Source: an uncultured Sphingomonadaceae bacterium (lineage in GTDB: Bacteria > Pseudomonadota > Alphaproteobacteria > Sphingomonadales > Sphingomonadaceae). Taken from it: DNA of 64,000 nt. Numbering within the stretch: position 1 is the stretch's first letter; every line of letters begins with the position of its first letter. The stretch lies in NCBI GenBank assembly GCA_947499255.1, contig CANMNF010000001.1, positions 682,001 to 746,000 of the forward strand, given 5' to 3'. The translations under genes were made by a program, and so were the position numbers. This document shows, piece after piece, positions 1 through 8,511 of the stretch. The notes beneath the pieces are model-generated. The model searched no databases and had not been told where the DNA came from. It was given only the letters and a program-made list of their open reading frames with translations.

Positions 1-269
1 ATGGACTTCGCGACATCATCGAACGCGAAATGGCCAGCTTCTTGGGCCATGCGCGCATGGAAGACAACTTGCAGCAACAGATCGCCAAGCTCGCCGCGCA
101 GATCAACCATGTCGCTGCGATCAATCGCATCGGCGACCTCATAGGCTTCTTCAATCGTATAAGGCGCGATTGTTTTGAAGTTCTGCGCGACGTCCCATTC
201 GCACCCGTCAACAGGATCGCGCAGACGCGCCATGATGGTGAGGAGGCGGTCTATTTGTGGCTCACTCAC
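1..269 (-). CDS. mazG: MazG nucleoside triphosphate pyrophosphohydrolase, C-terminus outside window
   Basis: Only the first 89 codons are present; the gene runs off the left edge of the window. Translation of the minus strand gives a GTG start and a segment with DRLLTIMARLRDPVDGCEWD and then TIEEAYEVADAIDR and LRGELGDLLLQVVFHARMA. This is the classic all-alpha MazG N-terminal half, with the EE/ExxD metal-binding acidic residues visible. MazG hydrolyses NTPs and dNTPs to NMPs and PPi and acts in nucleotide-pool cleaning and stringent-response control. The start is set by an AAGGA Shine-Dalgarno 6 nt upstream; no ATG lies in frame. It is the last visible gene of the long minus-strand string that begins at mltB, with a 76-nt AT-rich gap before it. 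Confidence 0.93.
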   Translation of the reverse strand, partial: MSEPQIDRLLTIMARLRDPVDGCEWDVAQNFKTIAPYTIEEAYEVADAIDRSDMVDLRGELGDLLLQVVFHARMAQEAGHFAFDDVAKS

Positions 270-286
270 ATCGCATCCTTGGATTG

Positions 287-300
287 ATAATATATATTAT
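287..300. repeat. 14-nt AT-only perfect palindrome upstream of mazG
   Basis: ATAATATATATTAT lies in the short gap between the 55-aa membrane protein gene and mazG, 18 nt before the mazG start. The surrounding 40 nt are far richer in A+T than the coding DNA around them. It could be part of an internal mazG promoter or simply a melted, unconstrained spacer. I see no clean -35/-10 pair. Confidence 0.4.
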
Positions 301-345
301 GTAAAATATTTGGCAGCTTCTCAGAGGCAGTGTCAGCGTCCTCAT

Positions 346-513
346 TCACGAAAACCATGTGAAAGCGAGAATCACAAAGATGAAAATGCCAAGCCAAATC
401 ATTACCATGCTGAGCGTCTTTCGACCATCGACCCGGTAGGATCGATATCCAAACACCATCAAAACCAGCCATCCAATCATGGCCACCAGAGAAACCAATG
501 CGCCTTCGCTCAT
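346..513 (-). CDS. 55-aa small membrane protein
   Basis: A short ORF whose ATG overlaps the TGA of the preceding metallo-hydrolase gene (ATGA, 513-510). The 55-residue product starts MSEGALVSLVAMIGWLVLMV. It has two hydrophobic segments, about residues 5-23 and 36-54, joined by a short basic loop around YRSYRVDGRK. The predicted topology is a two-TM hairpin. No family is recognised. Supports for it being real are the 4-nt translational coupling, uninterrupted hydrophobic segments and position inside a tight operon between the MBL hydrolase and mazG. A chance ORF of this kind cannot be fully excluded. Confidence 0.72.
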   Translation of the reverse strand: MSEGALVSLVAMIGWLVLMVFGYRSYRVDGRKTLSMVMIWLGIFIFVILAFTWFS

Positions 514-1277
514 GCGGTCAACTCCATTCCGTCATAGCCGACAAACACACCTTTGGGCACCTCTTCGCTCAGCGTACGATAATCCATGCTGATATCCAGA
601 TGCGTCAAGATGGCCCGTTTTGCCCGGACGCGTTTGGCAAGATCAAGCGCCATACCAAGATGGGCATGCGTTGGATGCGGCTCTCGGCGCAAACAATCGG
701 TCACCAGGATATCAACGCCTTTGAAAAACTTCACCATATCGCCGGTAATCGCACTGAAGTCTGTCGCATAAGCTATTGATTTGCCGTCAGCTTCAAAGCG
801 AAAAGCGGTGCTGGAGGTCGGTCCATGCGGCATTTCCAGAGAGCCGACCTTAAACCCTGCCAGAATGCGGATATTCTCCAGCGTATTGAGCTCAACAATC
901 GTTGGATAACCAAATTCGCCCGCAAAAACATAGCTGAAGCGGCTGCGTAGCCGTTTGACCGTATTCTGCGATCCAAAACCTGGAATAGGTCCCGCTCGAC
1001 CAAACCGCATAGGCCGCAAATCATCAATGCCATGGCAATGATCTGCGTGATCATGCGTCCAGAACACCGCATCCACTTTGCCAATATCATTGGCGAGCAT
1101 CTGATGCCGCAAATCTGTCGAAGTATCGACCAACAAACGCGCGCCAGCATTGCTTTCTACCACCACGGAAACGCGCGAGCGGCGATTGCGCGGCTCTTTG
1201 GGGTCGCAATCGCCCCAATTGTTGCCGATCCGCGGAACACCTGTGGACGTGCCAGAACCCAGAACGATAACTTTCAC
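510..1277 (-). CDS. MBL-fold metallo-hydrolase (PhnP-like)
   Basis: 255 aa. The metallo-beta-lactamase signature H75-x-H77-x-D79-H80 is visible (WTHDHADHCHG), as is the N-terminal LGSGTSTGVPRIG segment typical of the PhnP / phosphoribosyl-cyclic-phosphodiesterase branch. Downstream acidic and histidine ligands (ATDFSAI, LTHLDISMDY) complete the di-metal site. The start is GTG at 1277, overlapping the tatD stop as GTGA. The substrate is unknown: PhnP itself acts in phosphonate breakdown, but no phn genes are near, so a general cyclic-phosphodiester or nucleotide substrate is an inference. The gene sits directly between tatD and a 55-aa membrane protein. Confidence 0.88.
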   Translation of the reverse strand: MKVIVLGSGTSTGVPRIGNNWGDCDPKEPRNRRSRVSVVVESNAGARLLVDTSTDLRHQMLANDIGKVDAVFWTHDHADHCHGIDDLRPMRFGRAGPIPGFGSQNTVKRLRSRFSYVFAGEFGYPTIVELNTLENIRILAGFKVGSLEMPHGPTSSTAFRFEADGKSIAYATDFSAITGDMVKFFKGVDILVTDCLRREPHPTHAHLGMALDLAKRVRAKRAILTHLDISMDYRTLSEEVPKGVFVGYDGMELTA

Positions 1278-2071
1278 GAAGCTTTCGCCTTGTTAAACAG
1301 CGCGAAAAAGTTGTCTGTGGTGAACTGGGCCAACGTATTCACATCCTCACCACGCAGTTCTGCGACAAATTCGGCGGTATTGCGCACATAGGCAGGTTCG
1401 CAGGTTTTCCCGCGATGCGGCACTGGCGCGAGGAACGGGCTATCAGTTTCGACCAGCATCTTGTCTGCAGGAATTTCTTTTGCAAATTCTTGTAGTTCGC
1501 GCGCGTTCTTAAACGTTACGATACCTGAAAGCGATATCGTCAAACCCATTTCCAAGACCGCGCGACCAAACTCAGGCGAAGCGGTAAAACAATGGATCAA
1601 AGCGGGGAAATCGCCCTTCCCTTTCTCCTCTCGCAGTATTTCAAGCGTGTCGTCCTCAGCATCGCGCGTATGGATCACGATAGGCAGGCCAGTCTCCCGC
1701 GCAATGCCGATATGCATGCGAAACAGATCGCGCTGCACCGCCCGGTCCGATTTGTCGTAATAATAATCGAGGCCGCTTTCCCCGATGCCGATCACACGGT
1801 CATGCTGAGACGCGTGGCGCAAGATATCCTCGCCAAGGTCTGCATGATGGTCCACTTCGTGCGGATGGATGCCGACGGTCGCCCAGACATCGCCTTCGCG
1901 CTCTGCCACAGCCACAACATCACGCCATTCGCGTTCGCGGGTGGATATGTTGAGAAAGCCGGTGACGCCAGCGGCCCTCGCCCGATCCAGCGCGCCCGCT
2001 TGATCTTCGACCAATCCTTCGTAAACAAGGTGGCAATGGCTATCGATCAAAGGCGCGCTAAGTTCGCTCAC
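1274..2071 (-). CDS. tatD: TatD family metal-dependent DNase
   Basis: 265 aa, normal for the family. The TIM-barrel amidohydrolase-like metal motif LIDSHCHL (D10, H12, H14) opens the protein. It is followed by GIGESGLDYYYD (metal-bridging Glu), IVIHTRDAEDD, ALIHCF and the C-terminal VETDSPFLAP motif. TatD enzymes are 3'-5' DNases linked to repair and DNA turnover. The start is GTG at 2071, overlapping the metG stop as GTGA, so translation is probably coupled. The metG-tatD-MBL order is commonly conserved in alphaproteobacteria. Confidence 0.95.
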   Translation of the reverse strand: MSELSAPLIDSHCHLVYEGLVEDQAGALDRARAAGVTGFLNISTREREWRDVVAVAEREGDVWATVGIHPHEVDHHADLGEDILRHASQHDRVIGIGESGLDYYYDKSDRAVQRDLFRMHIGIARETGLPIVIHTRDAEDDTLEILREEKGKGDFPALIHCFTASPEFGRAVLEMGLTISLSGIVTFKNARELQEFAKEIPADKMLVETDSPFLAPVPHRGKTCEPAYVRNTAEFVAELRGEDVNTLAQFTTDNFFALFNKAKAS

Positions 2072-3618
2072 CCGGCATCGCTTTCGGGCAGATTCAGGCG
2101 GGGAAAAACTGGCTTGGGATTATCAATCGTAATCGGTCCGAGCGCGATGTCATTGGCCAAAGCCGCGTAGTCACGCTCGCCGTCAGGAATGCTCAACACA
2201 TCAAGGATCTTCGCGGAAGCTTCCGGGATCACCGGCGCAATCGCGATTGCGAGGTCACGGATGCAGCCGCACAATGTCGCCAAAACGCGGCGCATCCGCT
2301 CTGGATCGGTTTTGCGCAGCGCCCAAGGCGCTTGCTCATCGACATAGGCGTTACAGGCATACACAGCCTGCATCCAAGCTTCGATCCCGGCGGCAAAGGC
2401 CAGCTTTTCAAACTGCGCGGGCAATTCTTCGGCGCAAGCTTTGCGAACCTTTTCGCGCAATTCAGCATCCGCAGCCGTCACTTCCGCTTCGGCTATAAAG
2501 CCGCCATCGCAGTTCTTGGCGATAAAGCTCATCACGCGCTGACCAAGATTGCCAAAGGCATTTGCCAGTTCAGAGTTTGCTCTATTTACAATAGCTTCTG
2601 GCGAATAGCTGCCATCCTGTCCGAAGGTAAATTCGCGCAGGAGAAAATATCGCAAAACGTCAACGCCATAAAGCTCCACCAATTCACCCGGATCGGTCAC
2701 ATTGCCCAGCGTCTTGGATTCCTTCACGCCTTTGTTAAGAAGAAAGCCGTGTGCAAAGACTTGTTTGGGCAGCGCAATATCCGCGCTCATCAAAAATGCC
2801 GGCCAATATACGGTATGAAAGCGCGTGATGTCCTTGCCGATCAGGTGCAGATCAGCGGGCCAGAACTTCGCCATCTCTTCCGTTTCTGCCGGAAACCCAA
2901 GCCCCGTCAGATAGTTCGTCAGAGCATCCACCCAGACATACATCACATGGCCATCAGCTTCGGGAACCTTCACACCCCAGTCAAAGCTGGTCCGGCTAAC
3001 CGAAAGATCACGCAGACCGCTTTCGACAAAGCGCATCACTTCATTGCGGCGGCTTTCGGGCCTGATGAAATCGGGATAGTCGTTGAGCAGCGCAAGCAGC
3101 TTGTCCTGATAAGCAGATAGGCGGAAAAACCACGTTTCCTCCGCCGTCCATTCTACCGGAGTACCTTGTGGAGAAAGCTTCTCCTCGCCCTCGCCTTCGC
3201 TCAGCTCGCTTTCATCATAGAAAGCTTCATCGCGAACTGAGTACCAACCTTCATAGCGATCCAGATAGAGATCGCCCTTTTTCGCCATACGCCGCCAGAT
3301 TTCCTGGCTGGCCTGATGATGATCGTCGTCAGTCGTGCGGATAAAGCGGTCATAAGTGATGCCAAGCTTATCGAACAACTCACGGAAATGACCTGACATT
3401 TCATCGGCCAGCTCACGCGGGGTCATCCCAAGATCACGCGCTTTTTGCGCCATTTTGAGGCCGTGCTCATCCGTTCCTGTCTGAAAACGCACTTCGCGCC
3501 CCATCAAGCGGTGAAAGCGGGCAAGAACGTCAGCGGCGATCGTCTCATAAGCATGGCCGATATGCGGCTTGCCATTGGGATAGTGAATCGCGGTGGTTAG
3601 GTAAAAAGGATCAGCCAT
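2068..3618 (-). CDS. metG: methionyl-tRNA synthetase
   Basis: 517 aa. Charges tRNA-Met. The class I HIGH motif lies in YPNGKPHIGHAYE and the connective insertion carries the DRFIRTTDDDHH segment. The anticodon-binding helical domain follows, with no C-terminal tRNA-binding (EMAP) extension. The second signature, normally KMSKS, reads KESKT (GVKESKTLGN), a notable variant. The longer frame opens 8 codons earlier; I prefer the ATG at 3618 because the product then begins MADPFYLTTAIHYPNG as in homologues and the gene overlaps holB by 8 nt (ATGGCTGA). Confidence 0.96.
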   Translation of the reverse strand: MADPFYLTTAIHYPNGKPHIGHAYETIAADVLARFHRLMGREVRFQTGTDEHGLKMAQKARDLGMTPRELADEMSGHFRELFDKLGITYDRFIRTTDDDHHQASQEIWRRMAKKGDLYLDRYEGWYSVRDEAFYDESELSEGEGEEKLSPQGTPVEWTAEETWFFRLSAYQDKLLALLNDYPDFIRPESRRNEVMRFVESGLRDLSVSRTSFDWGVKVPEADGHVMYVWVDALTNYLTGLGFPAETEEMAKFWPADLHLIGKDITRFHTVYWPAFLMSADIALPKQVFAHGFLLNKGVKESKTLGNVTDPGELVELYGVDVLRYFLLREFTFGQDGSYSPEAIVNRANSELANAFGNLGQRVMSFIAKNCDGGFIAEAEVTAADAELREKVRKACAEELPAQFEKLAFAAGIEAWMQAVYACNAYVDEQAPWALRKTDPERMRRVLATLCGCIRDLAIAIAPVIPEASAKILDVLSIPDGERDYAALANDIALGPITIDNPKPVFPRLNLPESDAG

Positions 3619-4582
3619 TGGCCGCTTCCCTAGGGGCGGCAATCTGGGTGAGCAAGGTGCCGATTTGCATGATCAGCAATCCGGCATCAAAATTGGCGGT
3701 GGGCGCTTGTGCTGCGAGGCGGGAAAGTTCGGCATGGGTTTCCACCAAAGCAGGGATTTGCGGCGGGACAACGCCTTCCAATCTCGCTGCAATTACCGCC
3801 CTCGCCAGCTCCAATATTGCAAGCTGACGTTTGCGATCCGGACGCGCGCCAATGGCGGCGGACAATTCTCCGCGCAAAGCAAAGCTGGGGTCGCCCTCAT
3901 CCGCAATTTTGCGCATCAATTGGTGAATTCGGCCAAGAGCAAGCTCGACAAAGTCAATCGCTGCACCGGGAGAGCCGCTGGCCGCGGCAATGGCAGCATC
4001 GCGTTCATCTCCGGAGGCTTGCGGTGCTTCGCGGGCCAGAACCGCCTGCATATCTGCTTCGCCAACCTCTGGGAACGCGAGTATGCGGCATCGGGAGCGA
4101 ATAGTTGGCAGCAATCGCCCAATGCGATGCGCGATCAGGAGGAAGATTGTACCTTGAGGCGGCTCCTCCAAGCTCTTCAAAAGCGCGTTGGCAGTGGGCG
4201 TTTCCATGTCATCAGCTGGATCGATGATTACCGCGCGGCGCGCGCCAAAGCTCGGCCGTGTGGTTAAGCGATGCTGCAATTGGCGGATTTGATCGATGCG
4301 GATGTTGCGCGCGACTTCAAACGGCTTGCCATCGGCGCGCTTCTTGGCCTCTTTATCATCCTTGGGTGGATGGGAGATGTAAAGGATATCGGGGTGCTCG
4401 CCAGCGGGTTGTGCAATGCCATCTTCTGCCACCCATTCCCGCGCAGCGGCCAAGGCAAACGCAGATTTTCCAACGCCGCGGCGGCCAGATAAAATCCAGC
4501 CATGATGCATGCGGGTGCCTGACAAAGCCCGGTGCCACTGCGCCCATGCATCTTCATGGCCAATGTAGTCTGAGCCGCTCAT
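3611..4582 (-). CDS. holB: DNA polymerase III delta-prime subunit
   Basis: 323 aa clamp-loader ATPase-like subunit. The P-loop GRRGVGKS lies at residues 33-40, with a KSLEEPP segment and the SRC motif (IRSRCRI) typical of delta-prime, whose arginine acts in trans on neighbouring gamma/tau subunits. The Cys zinc module of many delta-prime proteins is not apparent, as is usual in alphaproteobacteria. Its start overlaps the tmk stop (ATGA), and tmk-holB-metG is a widespread gene order that supports the assignment. Confidence 0.94.
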   Translation of the reverse strand: MSGSDYIGHEDAWAQWHRALSGTRMHHGWILSGRRGVGKSAFALAAAREWVAEDGIAQPAGEHPDILYISHPPKDDKEAKKRADGKPFEVARNIRIDQIRQLQHRLTTRPSFGARRAVIIDPADDMETPTANALLKSLEEPPQGTIFLLIAHRIGRLLPTIRSRCRILAFPEVGEADMQAVLAREAPQASGDERDAAIAAASGSPGAAIDFVELALGRIHQLMRKIADEGDPSFALRGELSAAIGARPDRKRQLAILELARAVIAARLEGVVPPQIPALVETHAELSRLAAQAPTANFDAGLLIMQIGTLLTQIAAPREAANG

Positions 4583-5211
4583 TTGTGGGTGTCCAACAAT
4601 GGTGCGAGGCCTTGCATAATGCGTTGATGCACATCGTCAGGCGTACCCTCGGCATGGATGCGCAAAAAGCGCTCAGGCTCCTGTTCGGCAAAGTTTTGGA
4701 AGCGCGCGGCAACTTTGCGATGATAGTTCACCGGTCGACCGCCAATCCTGTCTGAGTTATCACCGTCGCGCGCGTGCAGGCGTTCTATCAGTGCATCCTC
4801 GCTCGCCTGCAAAAGGATGCTGCTATCAGGGAGCAAGGCGTTTGATCCAATCGTATGGGCGGCGAGGATATCGGCATCTTCCAGCCCCCCTTGCCCACCC
4901 TGATATGCGCGGGAAGAATCGAGAAACCGGTCACACACCACCCATGCGCCGCCTTCGACAGCAGGCACGATAACATTCGCCACATGGTCAGCTCGTGCGG
5001 CCGCGAAAAGAAGGCATTCTGCACGCGCTCCCCAATCGATATCCTTGCCCAATAACAACGCGCGTATCGCCTCCGCACCCGGGGTCCCGCCCGGCTCTCT
5101 CGTCAAGCGCACCTCGAAACCGCGTTGGCGCAAGGTATCGCTTAGCATCGCAGCCTGAGTTGATTTGCCGACGCCCTCGCCGCCTTCCAAAGTGATGAAC
5201 CGTCCGCGCAT
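4579..5211 (-). CDS. tmk: thymidylate kinase
   Basis: 210 aa. Phosphorylates dTMP to dTDP for DNA synthesis. P-loop GGEGVGKST at residues 10-18, the DR(F)/DSSRAYQG substrate motif and the LID segment with RDGDNSDRIGGRP are all visible. I place the start at the ATG of TAATG, where it overlaps the stop of the upstream DD-carboxypeptidase gene; an ATG 12 nt further upstream would add four residues. It forms a coupled unit with holB. Confidence 0.96.
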   Translation of the reverse strand: MRGRFITLEGGEGVGKSTQAAMLSDTLRQRGFEVRLTREPGGTPGAEAIRALLLGKDIDWGARAECLLFAAARADHVANVIVPAVEGGAWVVCDRFLDSSRAYQGGQGGLEDADILAAHTIGSNALLPDSSILLQASEDALIERLHARDGDNSDRIGGRPVNYHRKVAARFQNFAEQEPERFLRIHAEGTPDDVHQRIMQGLAPLLDTHK

Positions 5212-6362
5212 TAGCCAAGCCACCTTTTCATGGCGTTGCTGATGCGTTGGAACAGACCAGCTTTTTCCACCGCATCACGCGCCAATAACGGGGTCTGCAT
5301 CAACTCCTCACTATCATGATGGATATGCAAAACAGCAACCCGTTGTCCTGCCGCGATAGGAGCTGAAACAGGCCCACGATATGAAATGGTAAAGCGCAGT
5401 TCATCGGTAGCAATATCGCCAGGCAAAGCGACGAAAATATCCTCACCTGCAACCAATGGCACCGATAGCGCAGCACCATCCTGCACCAACGCCTCACCGA
5501 CAACCACGTTCGCCGATGCCAGCTTTTCGGGCGCAAAATTGGCAAAGCCCCATTCCAGGAATGCGCGCGATGCTTCGTCTCTGGCTCTCTGCGTTGGCGC
5601 GCCAGCCAAAACCATGATCAGCCGGCGACCATCGCGCTGCGCCGAACCCAGAAAGGTGAAACCTGCTTCATTGGTAAAACCTGTCTTGATCCCATCAGCA
5701 CCGGCAATTTGGCCTGTGACAGGATCATGATTCTGCTGCGTAAAATCGCCCCAAGACAGCTCACGATGACCAAAAAACCGGCGATAGAAAGGCGAATGTT
5801 CCATCGTGATAGCGCGGCCCAAAAGCGCAAGATCGTTGGCCGTGGTGTAAGTCTGCCCATCATCGGGGTAACCGTTGGGCGTTCCAAAATGGGTGTTTGC
5901 CATATCCAGCTTTGCCGCATTGGCGTTCATTTGTGTAAGCCAGGCATCCATCGAACCCTTGGCATCGATAGCCAGCGCAATACTCGCATCATTGCCTGAA
6001 ACTGTCGTGATACCCAACAGCAATTGCGCGACAGTGGGCGTTTCGCCAGCGCGCAAAAACATGGTCGAACCTTCACCATACCATTCGCGTTCAAGCGCGC
6101 GTGAATACAGGACGGGCTTATCCAGCGCCAATTCCCCGGATTTGACCAGCTCAAACGCGGTGAAGGCCGTCATGACTTTGGTGATGGACGCAGGCACGAA
6201 ACGCCGATCCGCTTCGCGCGAATACAGTATCTGCCCGTTGGACAGGTCAACCAGCAATGCGACAGGAATTTCCTGATCAACAGGCACCGGTGCTGCGCGC
6301 AGTGGCATAGCAGTCATCACCACCGCCAAAAGCGCAATCACAGATGCCCGAAATCGCTGCAA
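5211..6362 (-). CDS. dacA: D-alanyl-D-alanine carboxypeptidase (PBP5/6 family)
   Basis: 383 aa, periplasmic. A signal peptide (about residues 1-23, ending MPLRAAP) is followed by the three active-site motifs of SxxK enzymes: S59-I-T-K62, S122-G-N124 and K226-T-G228. A C-terminal PBP5-like beta domain follows, with an amphipathic-looking tail (FQRISNAMKRWLG) that would anchor it to the membrane. It trims the terminal D-Ala of peptidoglycan stem peptides. It lies in a wall-remodelling run with mltB and the SPOR protein upstream and is coupled to tmk downstream through TAATG. Confidence 0.95.
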   Translation of the reverse strand: MQRFRASVIALLAVVMTAMPLRAAPVPVDQEIPVALLVDLSNGQILYSREADRRFVPASITKVMTAFTAFELVKSGELALDKPVLYSRALEREWYGEGSTMFLRAGETPTVAQLLLGITTVSGNDASIALAIDAKGSMDAWLTQMNANAAKLDMANTHFGTPNGYPDDGQTYTTANDLALLGRAITMEHSPFYRRFFGHRELSWGDFTQQNHDPVTGQIAGADGIKTGFTNEAGFTFLGSAQRDGRRLIMVLAGAPTQRARDEASRAFLEWGFANFAPEKLASANVVVGEALVQDGAALSVPLVAGEDIFVALPGDIATDELRFTISYRGPVSAPIAAGQRVAVLHIHHDSEELMQTPLLARDAVEKAGLFQRISNAMKRWLG

Positions 6363-6407
6363 CGCCCGCTCCTTAAGATAATGAGCGAGGCGCTTTGTCC
6401 AAAGCCG

Positions 6408-7370
6408 TCAATCGCTCTCCAAGATTCGCGCATCGTCATAACCTGCCGCGCGCACCTTGGCGAGCGACGCGGCCGCTTCTTCCCGTGTTGCGAACGGCCC
6501 GGTGCGCAAAAGGAAAAAGCGCCCGCCGGGGATCACATTGCCATCGATAGCATTGGCAGCGCGGTCCGCGCGTTCCTGCGTGGAGAAGGCGGCGGCTTGT
6601 ACGAAGAACTCTGTTTTCAAGGCCGGGGACACGGGCGTTACTTCGACAGGAGATTCTACCATGGGCGGTGCATCAAGGTCAGGCAGTTCTGGCAAAACCT
6701 CGGCTTCCATGACGACGTCTGGTGCCGGTGCTGGTTCGGGTGCTATTGCCACGTACGGCTCAACAGTTTGCGATCCCATCACCGCCGAAGGTTTCGGCAG
6801 ATCCCTTCGCAATACCTCCACCAAAGACATCGGTGTATCCATGCGCAAAGCCGCTGATTGCCCGGCCCGCAACAGCGCGCGCTGTTCTTCAGGCGGGTTC
6901 ACCCGGCGAACGCGTACAGCCAAGCTGCTCTCTGCCCCCAATTGCCCAAAAGCAGCGGGCGATAAGGCAATAAGATCGTTAGACGTCATCGGCCCACGCC
7001 GTTCCAACCTCACAAGGATGGTGCGCCCCGTTTCAAGGCTGGTGACTTCGACATAGCTTGGAACGGGTAGCGTGTGATGTGAACCAGTGACGCCCATAGT
7101 GGCATCATCGAGGACAGCATGACCCACCTCATCATAATTAAGTCTGTCAGCGGGTGTATAGGCGACGCCGTTCACTTCGTAAGGTGCACCGATCAATATC
7201 GGGAAATCAGCCTGTGGTCCGTTGGCGCGAGGTGCTAGGGGTGCTTGAGGTACGCTATCGACCGAGCGATCCAAAACGCCGCCACACGATGTGAGCAGCC
7301 CTAAGGCTACGCAAACCCCTACGAGGCGCAAGGGCAGTTCATCCAATTTCCGGTCACCGCGAAATCTCAT
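6408..7370 (-). CDS. RlpA-like lipoprotein with SPOR domain
   Basis: 320 aa from the ATG at 7370; an ATG six codons upstream is also possible. A lipobox (LLTSCGG, Cys29) predicts an outer-membrane lipoprotein. The middle region (about residues 62-155) resembles the double-psi beta-barrel of RlpA, with YEVNGVAYTP, NYDEVGHAVLDD and TLPVPSYVEVTSLETGR. The C-terminus is a SPOR domain (FFVQAAAFSTQERADRA...LLRTGPFATREEA) that binds denuded septal glycan. The usual DRGPF motif reads RRGPM, so the catalytic Asp of lytic RlpA appears lost. The function may be septal targeting or structural rather than lytic. It overlaps the mltB stop by 17 nt. Confidence 0.85.
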   Translation of the reverse strand: MRFRGDRKLDELPLRLVGVCVALGLLTSCGGVLDRSVDSVPQAPLAPRANGPQADFPILIGAPYEVNGVAYTPADRLNYDEVGHAVLDDATMGVTGSHHTLPVPSYVEVTSLETGRTILVRLERRGPMTSNDLIALSPAAFGQLGAESSLAVRVRRVNPPEEQRALLRAGQSAALRMDTPMSLVEVLRRDLPKPSAVMGSQTVEPYVAIAPEPAPAPDVVMEAEVLPELPDLDAPPMVESPVEVTPVSPALKTEFFVQAAAFSTQERADRAANAIDGNVIPGGRFFLLRTGPFATREEAAASLAKVRAAGYDDARILESD

Positions 7371-8388
7371 CTGCCAACAGTCCCACACTCATCGCGTAAT
7401 AATTTGAACAGTTATATTCGAGGATAACCTTATAATTCTGAGTTAAGAGGTAGCCAGGTTCTGCCGGACCGTCAGGTTCGAACAGCGCCGCCATCACGTC
7501 ATCACCGATGGGCGCACGCGGTGTAATCCCGCGTTCACGCCACTCTCGGACGGTCAACCAGCGGCTGTGGCGAGCGTGCACGCGGGGGCAAACTGGTGAA
7601 ACAACTTGGTTTTCAATCCCCTCACGATTCGCAGAGTTGGGCACAAATGCGCGCACCGCCCAAGGCTCTCCAGTGCGCCAGCCGTGGGTTCTGAAATAAT
7701 TTGCAATGGAATGCAGCGTATCGACATCTGAGTTCCAGATATCTTTATCCCCATCGCTATCACCATCCACCGCAAGGCGCAGATAAACGCTGGGCAAGAA
7801 TTGCGGATTTCCGAAGGCCCCGGCCCAACTGCCTACCAACTGACTGCGGGCCACGCCGCTATCTGCGATTTTCAGGACCGCGATCAATTCGTCTTCGAAC
7901 AAGTCCCGGCGGCGGCCATCCCACGCAAGTGTGGCCAAGGAGCGCGGAAGGTCAAAACTACCTTTAACGGCGCCATAAGCGGTCTCATGACCCCAAATGG
8001 AGACCAGGATCTCGGCAGGAACGCCGTACTGCGCCTCAACCCCTGCGGCGAGTTGGCGCACCTCGCTAAGCTTGCGCACACCCCCGTTGATCCGTGATTG
8101 GCTGTTATGGCGGCGAATGTAGCTGGAGAGCCACGGAAAACCTGTTGCCGGATTTACGCGCGATCCTGACGACACATTGTCGCGATCCAGCGAAATCACG
8201 CGATCATTCGGAGTCAGTCCGGCAAACACACGATCAATTGTTGCCTGACTAACGCCCTGCGCGCGCGCTTTTCCCGCAACCGAATCGAGATAGGTGGCAA
8301 AACTTTCGTCCTGCGCGACGGCGGGTGAAGCGGCCAGGAAAGATGCGGCGATGGCTAATGCGATAGCGTGAAAAGGTTTTTTGATCAT
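7354..8388 (-). CDS. mltB: lytic murein transglycosylase, MltB family
   Basis: 344 aa. The start at 8388 is chosen because it gives a clean signal peptide (MIKKPFHAIALAIAASFLAA, cleavage near AVAQ/DES); the open frame upstream runs backwards through a tRNA gene and is not real. The SLT_2 fold shows VSIWGHETAYG, with E135 as the likely catalytic Glu, then GSWAGAFGNPQFLPS and DGDSDGDKDIWNSD. MltB cleaves the MurNAc-GlcNAc bond to give 1,6-anhydroMurNAc ends. There is no lipobox, so it is periplasmic. It appears to head the minus-strand operon that continues into the SPOR protein and dacA. Confidence 0.94.
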   Translation of the reverse strand: MIKKPFHAIALAIAASFLAASPAVAQDESFATYLDSVAGKARAQGVSQATIDRVFAGLTPNDRVISLDRDNVSSGSRVNPATGFPWLSSYIRRHNSQSRINGGVRKLSEVRQLAAGVEAQYGVPAEILVSIWGHETAYGAVKGSFDLPRSLATLAWDGRRRDLFEDELIAVLKIADSGVARSQLVGSWAGAFGNPQFLPSVYLRLAVDGDSDGDKDIWNSDVDTLHSIANYFRTHGWRTGEPWAVRAFVPNSANREGIENQVVSPVCPRVHARHSRWLTVREWRERGITPRAPIGDDVMAALFEPDGPAEPGYLLTQNYKVILEYNCSNYYAMSVGLLADEISR

Positions 8389-8410
8389 GGTCCCAACAAT
8401 AAACGGCAGA

Positions 8411-8425
8411 ATTCCCTTAGGGAAT
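8411..8425. promoter_or_regulatory. inverted repeat upstream of mltB
   Basis: ATTCCC-tta-GGGAAT, a perfect 6-bp inverted repeat centred about 30 nt upstream of the mltB start. In RNA it would form a small hairpin in the mltB leader; in DNA it could be an operator half-site pair. No regulator can be named from the sequence. Confidence 0.3.
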
Positions 8426-8511
8426 CCCTCAATTGCATCCGGCGATGAAACGGGGCCTGAATACGGTAGGTGACAAGCGCGAAAGATATCGCTAGCGAGC
8501 ATTTCCGCTAC

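Noticed and set aside
2332-3120. 262-aa open frame on plus strand opposite metG
   Set aside because: Antisense shadow: no family features, and metG on the other strand is unambiguous.
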